DNA from: Niveispirillum sp943371025
GTDB taxonomy: Bacteria > Pseudomonadota > Alphaproteobacteria > Azospirillales > Azospirillaceae
Length of the DNA: 64,000 bases
Assembly: GCA_943371025.1 (NCBI GenBank)
Contig: CALRTC020000030.1
Span: 12,112 to 76,111, forward strand
Direction of reading: 5' to 3'
Below, piece by piece: positions 44,099 through 52,465 of the stretch; position 1 is the stretch's first letter; each line of letters starts with the position of its first letter. The position numbers and the translations under genes were made by a program. Below the pieces are notes generated by a model. That model worked only from the letters and a program-made list of their open reading frames with translations. It searched no databases and was not told where the DNA came from.

Positions 44099-45219
44099 CA
44101 GGCACATCCTCCGTCCAAGTCGGCAGCCGTCCAGGCGCCCAACCGATCCAGATGCCAGCCGGCCCCACCAAACAATGTCTCCAGCAGCATCAGGCGCCGA
44201 TAGTAATGCCCGATGACATACTCCTCTGTCATGCCGATACCACCATGCAACTGTATGGATTGTTCACCGATCAGGCGGGAGGCGGCGGCGCTGCGCGCCT
44301 TGGCGGCGGCGGTCAGAACCGGAGCATCGGGGCAGCCGACGCTGGCGGCGCCAATGGCGGCCCAGGTGATGGCGGCGGCTTCCTGCGCCGCCAGCGCCAT
44401 ATCCACCATCCGGTGCTGGGGCACCTGGAAACTGCCGATGGTGGTGCCGAACTGGGTGCGGGTCTTCAGGTAATCCAGGGTCAGGCGGTTCGCCGCCTCG
44501 ATGGCCCCCACCGTCTCGGCGCAGACGGCCAGGGTCGCCATCTGGTTCAACCGCTCCAACAGCGGACCATCCCCCCCCGGCAACCGGTCTGCAGACGGCA
44601 CAAAGACTTTTTCCAGGCTCAGATCGGAGACAGGCCGGTCATCAACGCTGCGCGCATTCGCCAGGGTGACGCCTGGCGCCGTGGGGTGGAGCAGGAACAG
44701 CGCCGTCTGCCCCGACAGTTCCGCCTTCACGATGATGCGGTCGGCGGCTGCGCCATAAAGGACGAAGCCCCGCTGCCCGGACAGATGATAGCCGTCCCCG
44801 ACAGGCACTGCGATCACGGGCGACTCGTCCTGTGCGGGATTGTCCTGAGCAAAGGCCAGGATGGCACGGCCTTCGGCGATGGCGGGCAGCCAGGTGCTGC
44901 GTTGTTCGCCGCTGCCGCCTTCGGCCAGGGCGCCGGCTGCCAGAACCAGGCTGGGCAACAGCGGTTCCATCAGCAGGCCGCGCCCGGCGGCCCGCATCAA
45001 CACAGCCAATTCCGCCAGCCCGCCACCGGACCCGCCCCATTCCTCGGCAATGGCAATGCCCAGCCAACCCAGCTCCGCGTAGGTTGCCCATTCGCTCTGT
45101 CCGAAACCCTCCTCGGATTTCAGGATGGCGCTGCGCCTTTCCGAACCGTAGGCATCATCAACGAACCGGTTGATGCTGTCGGCCAGCAGGCTTCGGTCTT
45201 CTTGGGTGAATGCCGACAT
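44098..45219 (-). CDS. Acyl-CoA dehydrogenase family protein (second subunit of a pair)
   Basis: 373 residues with the acyl-CoA dehydrogenase fold: helical N-terminal domain, middle beta domain (VPVGDGYHLSGQRGFVLYGAAADRIIV), and C-terminal FAD domain with TQFGTTIGSFQVPQHRMVDM and LHGGIGMTEEY. It is shorter and more divergent than its neighbour. Adjacent unlike pairs of this kind form alpha2beta2 heterotetramers in steroid side-chain and cholate catabolism (FadE26/27, FadE28/29 type), which is the likely arrangement here. Follows the partner gene by 8 bases. Confidence 0.88.
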   Translation of the reverse strand: MSAFTQEDRSLLADSINRFVDDAYGSERRSAILKSEEGFGQSEWATYAELGWLGIAIAEEWGGSGGGLAELAVLMRAAGRGLLMEPLLPSLVLAAGALAEGGSGEQRSTWLPAIAEGRAILAFAQDNPAQDESPVIAVPVGDGYHLSGQRGFVLYGAAADRIIVKAELSGQTALFLLHPTAPGVTLANARSVDDRPVSDLSLEKVFVPSADRLPGGDGPLLERLNQMATLAVCAETVGAIEAANRLTLDYLKTRTQFGTTIGSFQVPQHRMVDMALAAQEAAAITWAAIGAASVGCPDAPVLTAAAKARSAAASRLIGEQSIQLHGGIGMTEEYVIGHYYRRLMLLETLFGGAGWHLDRLGAWTAADLDGGCA

Positions 45220-45227
45220 GATGCTCC

Positions 45228-46433
45228 CTAGAGGCCAAGAACGGCCTTTGCCAGGATGTTGCGTTGGATTTCGTTGGCCCCGCCATAGATCGTGGTGGCG
45301 CGGTCATGCAGATGTTCGCGGATCATGCCCGGCGCGCCCGGCACACCCACCAGCGGCGCTTGCCAGCCTGGCTCCAGCCCCGCTGTCTGATAGACCAGCC
45401 CTTTGACGGCCAGCGCATCGATCATGGCCCCGGTGATCCCCTGGATCAGCTCTGATCCCATGATCTTCAGGGCGGAAACCTCCAGCCCCGGTGAGGATCC
45501 GGCCGCCGCCGCCGCCAGATACTCGTTGCAGACAGCTTCCAGAGCCAGAAGGCGGGCGCGCAGGTCGCCCAGCCGGCGCCGCCAGTGCGGATCGTCGGAC
45601 AGCGGCCGGCCGCCATCACGGAGATCGGCCAGGGTCCGGCGCAACTGGTGCAGCAGGCGGGTGGATTTGCCCAACTCCGCCCCCAGCAGTCGTTCGTTGT
45701 TCAGCAGGAATTTCGCGTAAGTCCAGCCACGTCCTTCCTCCCCCACCAGATTCTCGACCGGTACCCGGACATCGTCCAGGAACACCTCGTTCAGATGGTG
45801 GCATTTATCGATGCTGATGATGGGGCGGACCGTGACGCCGGGCGTCTTCATGTCGATCAGCAGAAAGGAGATGCCGTTCTGCGGCTTGCCATCATTGCCG
45901 GTGCGGACCAGGGCGAACATCATGTCGGCCCATTGCGCCATGGTGGTCCAGGTCTTCTGGCCGCTGACGACATAATGGTCGCCGTCGCGCACGGCACGGG
46001 TCTTGATGTTGGCAAGGTCCGACCCGGCGCCCGGCTCGGAATAGCCCTGGCACCACCATGTGTCGGTGCTGCGGATACCGGGCAGGAACCGGTCCTTCTG
46101 CTTCTCGCTGCCGAAGGTGTAGATCACAGGACCGGCATAGCAGACGCCGAATGGCGTCAGCCAGGGGGCGCCCGCCTTGCTGGTTTCATCGTCGAAAATG
46201 GCGCGCTGCAACGGTGTCCAGTCCTGGCCGCCATATTGGCGGGGCCAATGGCCGACAATCCAGCCCTTATCGAACAGGATCTTCTGCCAGCGGACATAGT
46301 CGGACTTATCAAGATGCTGGCCTGCCAGGACCTTGTCACGGATATCGCCGGGCAGATGGGTGCCGCAGAAGCGGCGCACCTCTTCCCGGAATACCTGGAT
46401 GGCCGGGTCGCGCATGAGGTCGATCCCCAACAT
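45228..46433 (-). CDS. Acyl-CoA dehydrogenase (first subunit of a pair)
   Basis: 401 residues. Visible parts: WPRQYGGQDWTPLQRAIF, WCQGYSEPGAGSDLANIKTRA (FAD/substrate-binding middle domain), DGDHYVVSGQKTWTTMAQ, and the C-terminal TIYGGANEIQRNILAKAVLGL. It introduces a 2,3 double bond into an acyl-CoA with FAD. ATG 46433 has GGAGGAAGA upstream. It opens the six-gene leftward operon (two dehydrogenases, CoA ligase, SDR, Rieske oxygenase, P450) under operator 46457-46477, which lies just 24 bases upstream. Confidence 0.9.
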   Translation of the reverse strand: MLGIDLMRDPAIQVFREEVRRFCGTHLPGDIRDKVLAGQHLDKSDYVRWQKILFDKGWIVGHWPRQYGGQDWTPLQRAIFDDETSKAGAPWLTPFGVCYAGPVIYTFGSEKQKDRFLPGIRSTDTWWCQGYSEPGAGSDLANIKTRAVRDGDHYVVSGQKTWTTMAQWADMMFALVRTGNDGKPQNGISFLLIDMKTPGVTVRPIISIDKCHHLNEVFLDDVRVPVENLVGEEGRGWTYAKFLLNNERLLGAELGKSTRLLHQLRRTLADLRDGGRPLSDDPHWRRRLGDLRARLLALEAVCNEYLAAAAAGSSPGLEVSALKIMGSELIQGITGAMIDALAVKGLVYQTAGLEPGWQAPLVGVPGAPGMIREHLHDRATTIYGGANEIQRNILAKAVLGL

Positions 46434-46456
46434 GGTCTTCCTCCGGATTATTGTTA

Positions 46457-46477
46457 TGATTGGTGAGTCAGAAATCA
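46457..46477. promoter_or_regulatory. Island operator site 5
   Basis: Half TGATTGGTGA, centre G, half TCAGAAATCA, directly before the six-gene leftward operon; close enough to the start codon to block RNA polymerase or overlap the transcription start. Confidence 0.78.
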
Positions 46478-46537
46478 GACTAGAGTGGGCTGGCGGGTTC
46501 GTCAACGGGTGCAAGCGCTGATGAAGAATTTTTATAT

Positions 46538-46558
46538 TGACTGATGATTCAAGGATCA
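46538..46558. promoter_or_regulatory. Island operator site 6
   Basis: Half TGACTGATGA, centre T, half TCAAGGATCA, 57 bases before the Rieske ferredoxin start. Second site of this divergent region. Confidence 0.78.
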
Positions 46559-46614
46559 AACATCATCATACTCATAAACGCTTGTTCCGTGCCGCTTTCG
46601 TGCAGGATGGTGTG

Positions 46615-46953
46615 ATGTCCGCTGAAATCTCCGCTGCCGATGTGACCTATCATGAGCTGCTGTCTGCTGACGATCTGCCCGTTGGTGAGATGCGCCTGTT
46701 CGCGCTGGGCGGGCAGGAGGTTCTGCTCTGCAATGCGCCAGGCGGCTTCTTTGCCGTGCGCAACCGCTGCCCGCATGCAGAATCCCCGCTGGATGGCGGG
46801 CGCCTGCGGCAGAACAGCATTTCCTGCCCGCTGCACGGCGCCCGCTTTGATTTGACGACCGGCCGCGCCCTTGGCGGTACTGGCTACCGCCCCTTGACCT
46901 GTTACCCGGTGAGGGTTGAAGGCGGGCGCGTCCTGGTGGGCTTGAAGGGATAG
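46615..46953 (+). CDS. Rieske-type 2Fe-2S ferredoxin
   Basis: 112 residues, a single Rieske domain: CPHAESPLDGG holds the first Cys-x-His and CPLHGARFDLTTGRA the second Cys-x2-His. Such ferredoxins pass electrons to Rieske oxygenases (BphF/NdoA type), fitting the three oxygenases of the island. ATG 46615 is used: the preceding bases encode an unlikely His-rich extension and contain the operator. The ribosome site is weak (GGATGG). It stands alone, 7 bases from the convergent ThuA-like gene. Confidence 0.88.
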   Translation: MSAEISAADVTYHELLSADDLPVGEMRLFALGGQEVLLCNAPGGFFAVRNRCPHAESPLDGGRLRQNSISCPLHGARFDLTTGRALGGTGYRPLTCYPVRVEGGRVLVGLKG

Positions 46954-46959
46954 GGGGGG

Positions 46960-47721
46960 CTAAAACGCCGCCCCGTCCACGGCACCCCGTTCCATGCTCC
47001 ACCGGATACCGCGGCGAAGCAACTCATAGAAGACGGGGCTTTGCCAGGAACAGCGCTCATTATGGGGATATTCCTCCATCAACGGGCGCAGATCGTGCTT
47101 GCCCCGGCAATGGCCCAACACAAGATACAGAACCTTTCCTGGCCCATGGTCGCGCAGATACATCACGGGGTGGTCCGCCTCTGGCCATTCTTCCTGCACG
47201 AAGGGGGCACAGTTCCCGCCCCAGCGTGTGTGCAGCAGGGTGTGGTTGCCGGGGCTGACACTGCCCAGATACAGTTCATCCTCCACCCAGAAATTTTTCA
47301 GGCCGCGCGTCAGGGGGTGGGTGCTGTCCGTCACCTGGATTTCATAGCGGCAGATGGGCGGGTGCGCCCGGAACTGGCTGCCGAGCATGTCCGACAGGTC
47401 GGTATCCAGGTCGGGGCAGTCGATGTGACCATCGTCGAGAAACTTGATCACCGAGTTGGTGCCGTGCAGGGCGAACCATTTGCCGCCCTTGGCCAGGAAC
47501 CGGCGCAGCCCCGCCTGCTGCTCAGCCGTCGGCACCACATCGCAGGTATAGGTGATCAGCACATCCGCTGCCTCGATCTCGGCAATGCGGCTGTAATCAG
47601 GGCCCACCTCGACCCGGATATCCTCATGCTCGGCCAGCAGCTTCAGCAACTCCAGTCGGGCGAAATTGATGTCGTGATATTTGCCGCCGGCCACCAGATA
47701 GACGTCGATCCTGCTGGACAT
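46960..47721 (-). CDS. ThuA-like domain protein
   Basis: 253 residues of the ThuA/glutamine-amidotransferase-like fold: VYLVAGGKYHDINFARLELLKLL at the start, EAADVLITYTCDVVPT, GKWFALHGTN, the RYEIQVTDSTHPLTRGL block and a C-terminal GKVLYLVLGHCRGKHD. ThuA proteins are tied to sugar/glycoside (trehalose, 3-keto-glycoside) use, but few have a proven activity. ATG 47721 with GGAGG 7 bases upstream. Follows the SDR gene by 20 bases in a two-gene operon. Its presence hints that the natural substrate may be glycosylated, a weak inference. Confidence 0.78.
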   Translation of the reverse strand: MSSRIDVYLVAGGKYHDINFARLELLKLLAEHEDIRVEVGPDYSRIAEIEAADVLITYTCDVVPTAEQQAGLRRFLAKGGKWFALHGTNSVIKFLDDGHIDCPDLDTDLSDMLGSQFRAHPPICRYEIQVTDSTHPLTRGLKNFWVEDELYLGSVSPGNHTLLHTRWGGNCAPFVQEEWPEADHPVMYLRDHGPGKVLYLVLGHCRGKHDLRPLMEEYPHNERCSWQSPVFYELLRRGIRWSMERGAVDGAAF

Positions 47722-47741
47722 GTCGGTTCCTCCGCGGGTCA

Positions 47742-48503
47742 TCACAACTGAACGCGCTTGGTATAGCCGCCGTCAACCACCAGGTTGACGCCGGTGACCC
47801 AGCTTGCCGCCGGACTGGACAGGAAGGCCACGCAGGCTGCCACTTCCTCGGGCGTGCCCAGGCGGCCTGACGGCTGGGCGGCGATGGTGGCGGCGTAAAG
47901 GTCGGGTGCGCCGGCTTTGATCCCCTCCCAGGCGCCGCCGGGAAACTCGATGGGTCCGGGGGAGACGACATTGACCCGGATGCCGCGCGGCAGCAATGTC
48001 TGGGACAGTTGCTTGGCATGCACGATCAAGGCGCCCTTCATGGCGTTATAGGCCATGGGAGCCATGAAGGTTTCCACGGCCGCCGTGGTGCCGGTGATGG
48101 TGATGGCCCCCTGGCCCGACGCTTCCAGCGCTGGCAAGGCCGCGTCAATGGCGCGCAGCGTGCCCAGCACATCGATCTGATAGGCGTCGTTCCAGCTCTG
48201 CTCCCCGTTCATGCTGCCGCCGGCAGAGACATTGGGCACCAGAATGTCGATCCCACCCAGGGCAGCTCCCATATCGGTTACCCAGTTTCTGACCGAGTCC
48301 GCATCGGCGGCATCCATCGCCGTTCCCACGACCTTCACGCCAAGGGCTGACAGCTCCGCGATGGCGGCATCGACCTCCGCCTGCTTGCGGGCGCCGATTG
48401 CGATGTCGCATCCTTCCCGTGCCAATGCCTCCGCAATGCGGCGGCCGATGCCGCGTGTGGAACCGGTGATCAGCGCTTTGCGCCCGGCCAGCCGAAGGTC
48501 CAT
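47742..48503 (-). CDS. SDR-family oxidoreductase
   Basis: 253-residue classical SDR: ITGSTRGIGRRIAE cofactor loop, active-site YNAMK preceded by ITGTTAAV (Thr/Ser region, the catalytic Ser position reads Thr), C-terminal GVNLVVDGGYTKRV. The Ser-to-Thr change could reduce or alter activity. ATG 48503 has CAGGGGG upstream. It opens a two-gene leftward operon with the ThuA-like gene and shares the divergent region containing operator 48591-48611. Confidence 0.85.
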   Translation of the reverse strand: MDLRLAGRKALITGSTRGIGRRIAEALAREGCDIAIGARKQAEVDAAIAELSALGVKVVGTAMDAADADSVRNWVTDMGAALGGIDILVPNVSAGGSMNGEQSWNDAYQIDVLGTLRAIDAALPALEASGQGAITITGTTAAVETFMAPMAYNAMKGALIVHAKQLSQTLLPRGIRVNVVSPGPIEFPGGAWEGIKAGAPDLYAATIAAQPSGRLGTPEEVAACVAFLSSPAASWVTGVNLVVDGGYTKRVQL

Positions 48504-48590
48504 TGGATATCCCCCTGTCGAATGATTGTTACGGGTCGGGGCTGTGGCCCCTTGTGCGATTGACAAGCACCCGTCTTCCCACCATTATCA

Positions 48591-48611
48591 TGACTGATGA
48601 ATCAAAAGTCA
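48591..48611. promoter_or_regulatory. Island operator site 7
   Basis: Half TGACTGATGA, centre A, half TCAAAAGTCA; 64 bases before the DUF35 gene and 88 before the divergent SDR gene. The only site in this divergent region, so it may serve both transcripts. Confidence 0.8.
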
Positions 48612-48674
48612 ACGCATCCACGCGATGATGGCGTTGACCCATCCCAGAAGCGGCCGAACAACGGAGGGACCATC

Positions 48675-49085
48675 ATGGTGATGGAAGGCAGACCGCTTGC
48701 CGACAATGTCTTTATCTGGCCCAGCGATAACCCCGCCCTGATCGGCGGGATGGATGCGCGCGGGCGCATCCGCTTTCCCTTCATGGGAAGACCGGGGGAA
48801 AAACCGGTCGAACTGGCGCGCGAAGGGGCGCTGTGGAGTTGGACCGTGCAGCGTTTTCTGCCCAAACAGCCCCCCTATCTGGGACGGGAAACGAAGGCGG
48901 AATTCCAACCTTTCGCCCTGGGCTATGTCGAACTGTCGGGGCAGGTGCGGGTGGAAACGCGGCTGGTCGATTGTGCGCCGGAGGATTTGCGCATCGGCAT
49001 GCCCATGCGCCTGACCATCCGCCCCCTGTTCCAGGATGAACAGGGGCAAGAATTGCTGATGTACGCGTTCCGCCCTGTGGCGTGA
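48675..49085 (+). CDS. DUF35 OB-fold protein lacking the zinc ribbon cysteines
   Basis: 136 residues. The second half (LWSWTVQRFLPKQPPYLG, PFALGYVELSGQVRVETRLVDC, IGMPMRLTIRPLF) is the OB-fold domain of DUF35/acyl-CoA-associated proteins. The usual N-terminal rubredoxin-like zinc ribbon is replaced by LIGGMDARGRIRFPFMG: the CxxC pairs are missing and the protein has a single Cys. In steroid catabolism, DUF35 proteins pair with SCP2-thiolase-like proteins (ChsH2-Ltp2) to hold the acyl-CoA during C-C cleavage. It is followed 26 bases later by such a thiolase. ATG 48675 has GGAGGG. Confidence 0.82.
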   Translation: MVMEGRPLADNVFIWPSDNPALIGGMDARGRIRFPFMGRPGEKPVELAREGALWSWTVQRFLPKQPPYLGRETKAEFQPFALGYVELSGQVRVETRLVDCAPEDLRIGMPMRLTIRPLFQDEQGQELLMYAFRPVA

Positions 49086-49111
49086 GAGCAAGAAAAGGGG
49101 AGGCAGGGGTC

Positions 49112-50257
49112 ATGTCGGATGTGGCGATTGTCGGGATCGGAATCCACCCTTTCGGGCGGACGCCGGACCGCACGGGTTTGGAACAGGGGGCTTTTGCCGT
49201 GCGCCAGGCGCTTGCCGATGCGGGCATCGGCTGGGGCGACGTGCAGTTCGCCTATGGCGGCAGCCAGGATGGCGGTAATGCCGACACAATGGTGGAGGAA
49301 TTGGGCCTGACGGGCCTGCAATTCATCAATGTCGCCAATGGCTGCGCTACCGGCGGTTCCGCTCTGATCTCCGCTTACGGGGCCATCCGATCGGGCCAGT
49401 ATGACCTGGGTCTGGTCGTCGGCTTCGACAAGCATGAACAGGGATCGTTTCGGGTGCGCCCGGCCGACTGGGGCCTGCCCGAATGGTATGGGGAGGTGGG
49501 GTTCGCTCTGACCACCCAGTTCTTTGCCATGAAAATCCAGCGCTATATGGCGCTCTACGGCATCACCGACGACGCCCTGATCCGGGTGGCGGAAAAGGCC
49601 TTTGCCAATGGCGCCTTGAACCCCAATGCCTGGCGCCGCCGGGCGCTGTCATACAATGAGATCGCGCAGTCGGCGATGATCAGCGACCCGTTGCGCCAGT
49701 ACATGTTCTGCTCACCTGGCGAAGGGGCGGTTGCCCTGGTCCTGGCCAGCCCGAAAAAGGCGGCGCAGTTGACAGGTCATCCGGTCTGGCTGAAGGCAGC
49801 GGCCATGCGCACGCGCGGTGCCGGATCGTTTGAAGTGTTCAGCCCCAGCCTGTCCGTGGAGGAGGGGGAGGGCGCGACACCCATCGCCGCCCGGGGGGCC
49901 TTCGCCATGGCCGGCATCGGGCCGGAGGATATCGATATCGCCCAGCTTCAGGACACTGAAAGCGGGGCGGAGATCATGCATATGGCGGAGAATGGCTTCT
50001 GCCGCGATGGCGAGCAGGAGAAATGGCTGCGCGACGGGTTGACCCGGCTGGATGGCAGGTTGCCCGTCAATACCGATGGCGGCTGCCTGGCCAATGGTGA
50101 ACCCATCGGCGCATCGGGGTTGCGTCAGGTCTATGAGACGGTATTGCAACTGCGCGGTGATGCCGGGGCACGGCAGGTATCCAGACCGGTGCGCACCGGC
50201 TATACCCACGTCTACGGGGCGCCGGGCGTTTCCGCGGTGACGATCCTGGCGCGGTAG
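49112..50257 (+). CDS. SCP2-type thiolase-like protein / possible aldolase
   Basis: 381 residues of the thiolase superfamily, lipid-transfer (SCPx) branch: VAIVGIGIHPFGR at the start, NVANGC78ATGGSAL carrying the usual nucleophile Cys, QDTESGAEIMHMAENGFC, and GGC325LANGE330PIGASG. In thiolases this last motif reads GHPxGAxG; the catalytic His is replaced by Glu330, and the C-terminal CxG cysteine region reads VYGAPGVSAV with no Cys. So normal thiolysis is doubtful. Related Ltp2 proteins, bound to a DUF35 subunit, are retro-aldolases. ATG 49112 with GGGGAGG upstream. Probably cleaves a beta-hydroxyacyl-CoA. Confidence 0.85.
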   Translation: MSDVAIVGIGIHPFGRTPDRTGLEQGAFAVRQALADAGIGWGDVQFAYGGSQDGGNADTMVEELGLTGLQFINVANGCATGGSALISAYGAIRSGQYDLGLVVGFDKHEQGSFRVRPADWGLPEWYGEVGFALTTQFFAMKIQRYMALYGITDDALIRVAEKAFANGALNPNAWRRRALSYNEIAQSAMISDPLRQYMFCSPGEGAVALVLASPKKAAQLTGHPVWLKAAAMRTRGAGSFEVFSPSLSVEEGEGATPIAARGAFAMAGIGPEDIDIAQLQDTESGAEIMHMAENGFCRDGEQEKWLRDGLTRLDGRLPVNTDGGCLANGEPIGASGLRQVYETVLQLRGDAGARQVSRPVRTGYTHVYGAPGVSAVTILAR

Positions 50258-50265
50258 GGAAAGTC

Positions 50266-50301
50266 TTCCGTCTTCCCTGCCATCGGGTGGGGAAGACGGA
50301 A
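50266..50301. terminator. Hairpin between convergent operons
   Basis: Perfect 12-bp stem TTCCGTCTTCCC / GGGAAGACGGAA with a 12-base loop, 9 bases after the thiolase stop. A second weaker inverted repeat (CAGGGCGACCT ... AGATCACCCTG, about 50308-50347) follows. Likely ends both converging transcripts. Confidence 0.65.
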
Positions 50302-50348
50302 TAGGCTTCAGGGCGACCTCACCCAGGTCATTTGGAGATCACCCTGAT

Positions 50349-50852
50349 TTAAGAATTCCACAGCGCATAGACGGCGTCGGATGGCGCGTGCCCGCCCCGA
50401 TGCTTCATCAAGGCGAACACGCCCTGGTCCCAGGACACGCTGCGCGCCGGGCTGGCATTCCAGTCCATCAGATAATGGCGATGGCTGAATTTCCATACGC
50501 CGTCCCGACGCTGATATCGGTCCAGATAGCGGCCATACAGGACACTGTCCGTGTCGGCGTCCGCCGCGGCCGCCAGCGTCAGGCTGTAGATTTCTCCCAC
50601 GGCCCGATCGCCGCGGATATCGAACCACTCATTGCCCGCCATGTGGAACGACCGGGCCAGCCCGCCCGTCGCCCCCACGGCCAGCCCGCAGAATTCCGCC
50701 GCCGACCCGGCGAAATAGCCGAAATCGACGGTGGCGTCCGGGTGCCAGACGCTGCGCAACAGCGCCTCGTCTGCGCGGTCCACGGCCCGGTTATAGGCCA
50801 TGTTCAGTTCGTGCAGTGCCTGCTTGGCCAGCAGGATGTCCAGATCGGCCAT
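50349..50852 (-). CDS. SnoaL-like domain protein
   Basis: 167 residues of the NTF2/SnoaL family: helix ALHELNMAYNRAVDRADEALLRSVWHPDATVDFGYF, strand EWFDIRGDRAVGEIYSLTLA, YGRYLDRYQRRDGVWKFSHRHYLMDW. This layout is seen in nuclear-transport-factor-2-like proteins next to ring-hydroxylating systems (beta-subunit-like fold) and in steroid isomerases. ATG 50852 is preferred (GGAGAG upstream); the longer frame has only TTG. Last gene of the 2-oxoacid dehydrogenase operon. Could be a dehydratase or isomerase, or an oxygenase accessory. Confidence 0.78.
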   Translation of the reverse strand: MADLDILLAKQALHELNMAYNRAVDRADEALLRSVWHPDATVDFGYFAGSAAEFCGLAVGATGGLARSFHMAGNEWFDIRGDRAVGEIYSLTLAAAADADTDSVLYGRYLDRYQRRDGVWKFSHRHYLMDWNASPARSVSWDQGVFALMKHRGGHAPSDAVYALWNS

Positions 50853-50866
50853 GGATGGTCTCTCCG

Positions 50867-52447
50867 TCAACTCAGCAATCCCAGCGGCTGTTCCAGATGC
50901 TGGCGCAGCGCGGCCAGGAAACGGGCACCTGCTGCGCCGTCAATGGCCCGGTGGTCGCAGGACAGTGTCACCGACATCACCGACCGGAAACGGACGGCGC
51001 CGTCGCTGGCTTCCTGCGCCTCCCGCCGGGTGGCGCCCACAGCCAGGATGGCGGCCTGAGGCGGGGCGATGATGGCCTGGAAATGCCGGATGCCGAACAT
51101 GCCCAGGTTGGAGACGGCAAAGGTGCCATCGCAAAGGTCCTGCGACACCAGGCGACGGTCGCGGGCCCGGCTTGCCAGGGAGGCAGCCTCCGCCGCGATG
51201 GTCCGCAGGGATTTTGATCCCGCGTTGCGCAGCACGGGGGTCACCAGCCCGCCTTCGATCGCCACGGCGACGGCGATATTGGCTTGACCGAACCGGCGCA
51301 TCCCTTCCGACGTGAACTGCACATTCACGTCGGGCACATCGACCAGGGCCAGGGCAGAGGCGCGGATGATGAAGTCATTGACCGATATTTTCTGTCCCGG
51401 CAGTCCGTTCAACTGTGACCGCAAGGTCAGCAGATCATCCATCAGGATGTCGGCCGTCAAATAGAAATGCGGCACGTCTCGCTTGGCGGCGGTCAGGGCG
51501 GTGGCGATGGTGCGCCGCATGGCGCTGTGCGGCACCAGATCCCCGTCAAGGGGGGGGACGGGAGGCGATGCCAGGGTAGAGGCGGCGGCCCGCACATCTT
51601 CCTTCGTCGCATGCCCCTTTGACCCTGTCGGTGTCACGCTGGATAGCGGGATACCCAGATCCGCCGCCAGTTTACGCGCCGCCGGCCCGGCGGGGGGGGT
51701 AACCGCGGGGGCTGCTGCGGGCGGCAGCAGCCCCTTCGCGTCGGCGTGGCGCTCCACATCCTCCACATTCACACGGCCATGCCGGCCCGTGCCGGCCACA
51801 TGCCGAAGATCAACGCCCAGTCGATTGGCCAGCCGGATGGCATGGGAGGTGGCATGGACCGATCCATTGTCGATGGCCGCCAGCGCCGCTTTCGTGGTTG
51901 GGACGGGTGCCTCTGCCGGCGGATGGGCGGCGATGTAGGCTTCCACATCTTCCTGGTTGATACGGCCGTTGCGCCCCGTACCCGTTACTCGCGACAGGTC
52001 CAGGCCATGCCGGTTGGCAATGCGGCGGGCGATGGGGGTGGCGGACGCCGCCTCGTTCCGGCGCTCCAATTCAGCATCGGCAATCGCCGCCGGCTGAGCC
52101 TTGCCCACTACGGTTTCCGGGGCCGCGGCGGGTGGAGATGGTTCCACCGATGCTGGCGCGACATCGCCCCGGATGAAGCGGTCAATATCTGCGTCGGTCA
52201 CGCTGGCATCGGCGACAATGGCAATCAGGGCCCCCACGGGCAGGGTCTGCCCTACGGGTGCAACCAGCCGGCGCACCGTACCTTCCAGATCGGATTCCAG
52301 CGTGTTGACGATCTTGGCGGTTTCGATATCGACGATTTCCATGCCACGGGAAAGGGCTTGCCCCTCCGCTACGTGCCAGTTGGAAATCGTCCCTTCCGAC
52401 ATTTCCAGGCCCCATTTGGGCATGATGATCGGGGTGATGGCGTTCAT
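50867..52447 (-). CDS. 2-oxoacid dehydrogenase E2 (dihydrolipoamide acyltransferase) with three binding domains
   Basis: 526 residues. Residues 1-80 are a single lipoyl domain with the lipoylated Lys45 in IETAKI. Then three separate peripheral subunit-binding domains appear at about 136-172 (IARRIANRHGLDLSRVTGTG), 200-236 (AIRLANRLGVDLRHVAGTG) and 255-290 (ARKLAADLGIPLSSVTPTG), separated by Ala/Pro linkers. The C-terminal acyltransferase core ends with the catalytic DHRAIDG motif. It accepts an acyl group from E1 and transfers it to CoA. Most E2 proteins have one such binding domain. Translated with E1alpha/E1beta upstream; no E3 gene nearby. Confidence 0.93.
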   Translation of the reverse strand: MNAITPIIMPKWGLEMSEGTISNWHVAEGQALSRGMEIVDIETAKIVNTLESDLEGTVRRLVAPVGQTLPVGALIAIVADASVTDADIDRFIRGDVAPASVEPSPPAAAPETVVGKAQPAAIADAELERRNEAASATPIARRIANRHGLDLSRVTGTGRNGRINQEDVEAYIAAHPPAEAPVPTTKAALAAIDNGSVHATSHAIRLANRLGVDLRHVAGTGRHGRVNVEDVERHADAKGLLPPAAAPAVTPPAGPAARKLAADLGIPLSSVTPTGSKGHATKEDVRAAASTLASPPVPPLDGDLVPHSAMRRTIATALTAAKRDVPHFYLTADILMDDLLTLRSQLNGLPGQKISVNDFIIRASALALVDVPDVNVQFTSEGMRRFGQANIAVAVAIEGGLVTPVLRNAGSKSLRTIAAEAASLASRARDRRLVSQDLCDGTFAVSNLGMFGIRHFQAIIAPPQAAILAVGATRREAQEASDGAVRFRSVMSVTLSCDHRAIDGAAGARFLAALRQHLEQPLGLLS

Positions 52448-52465
52448 CGCGTCTTTACCCCTGTG

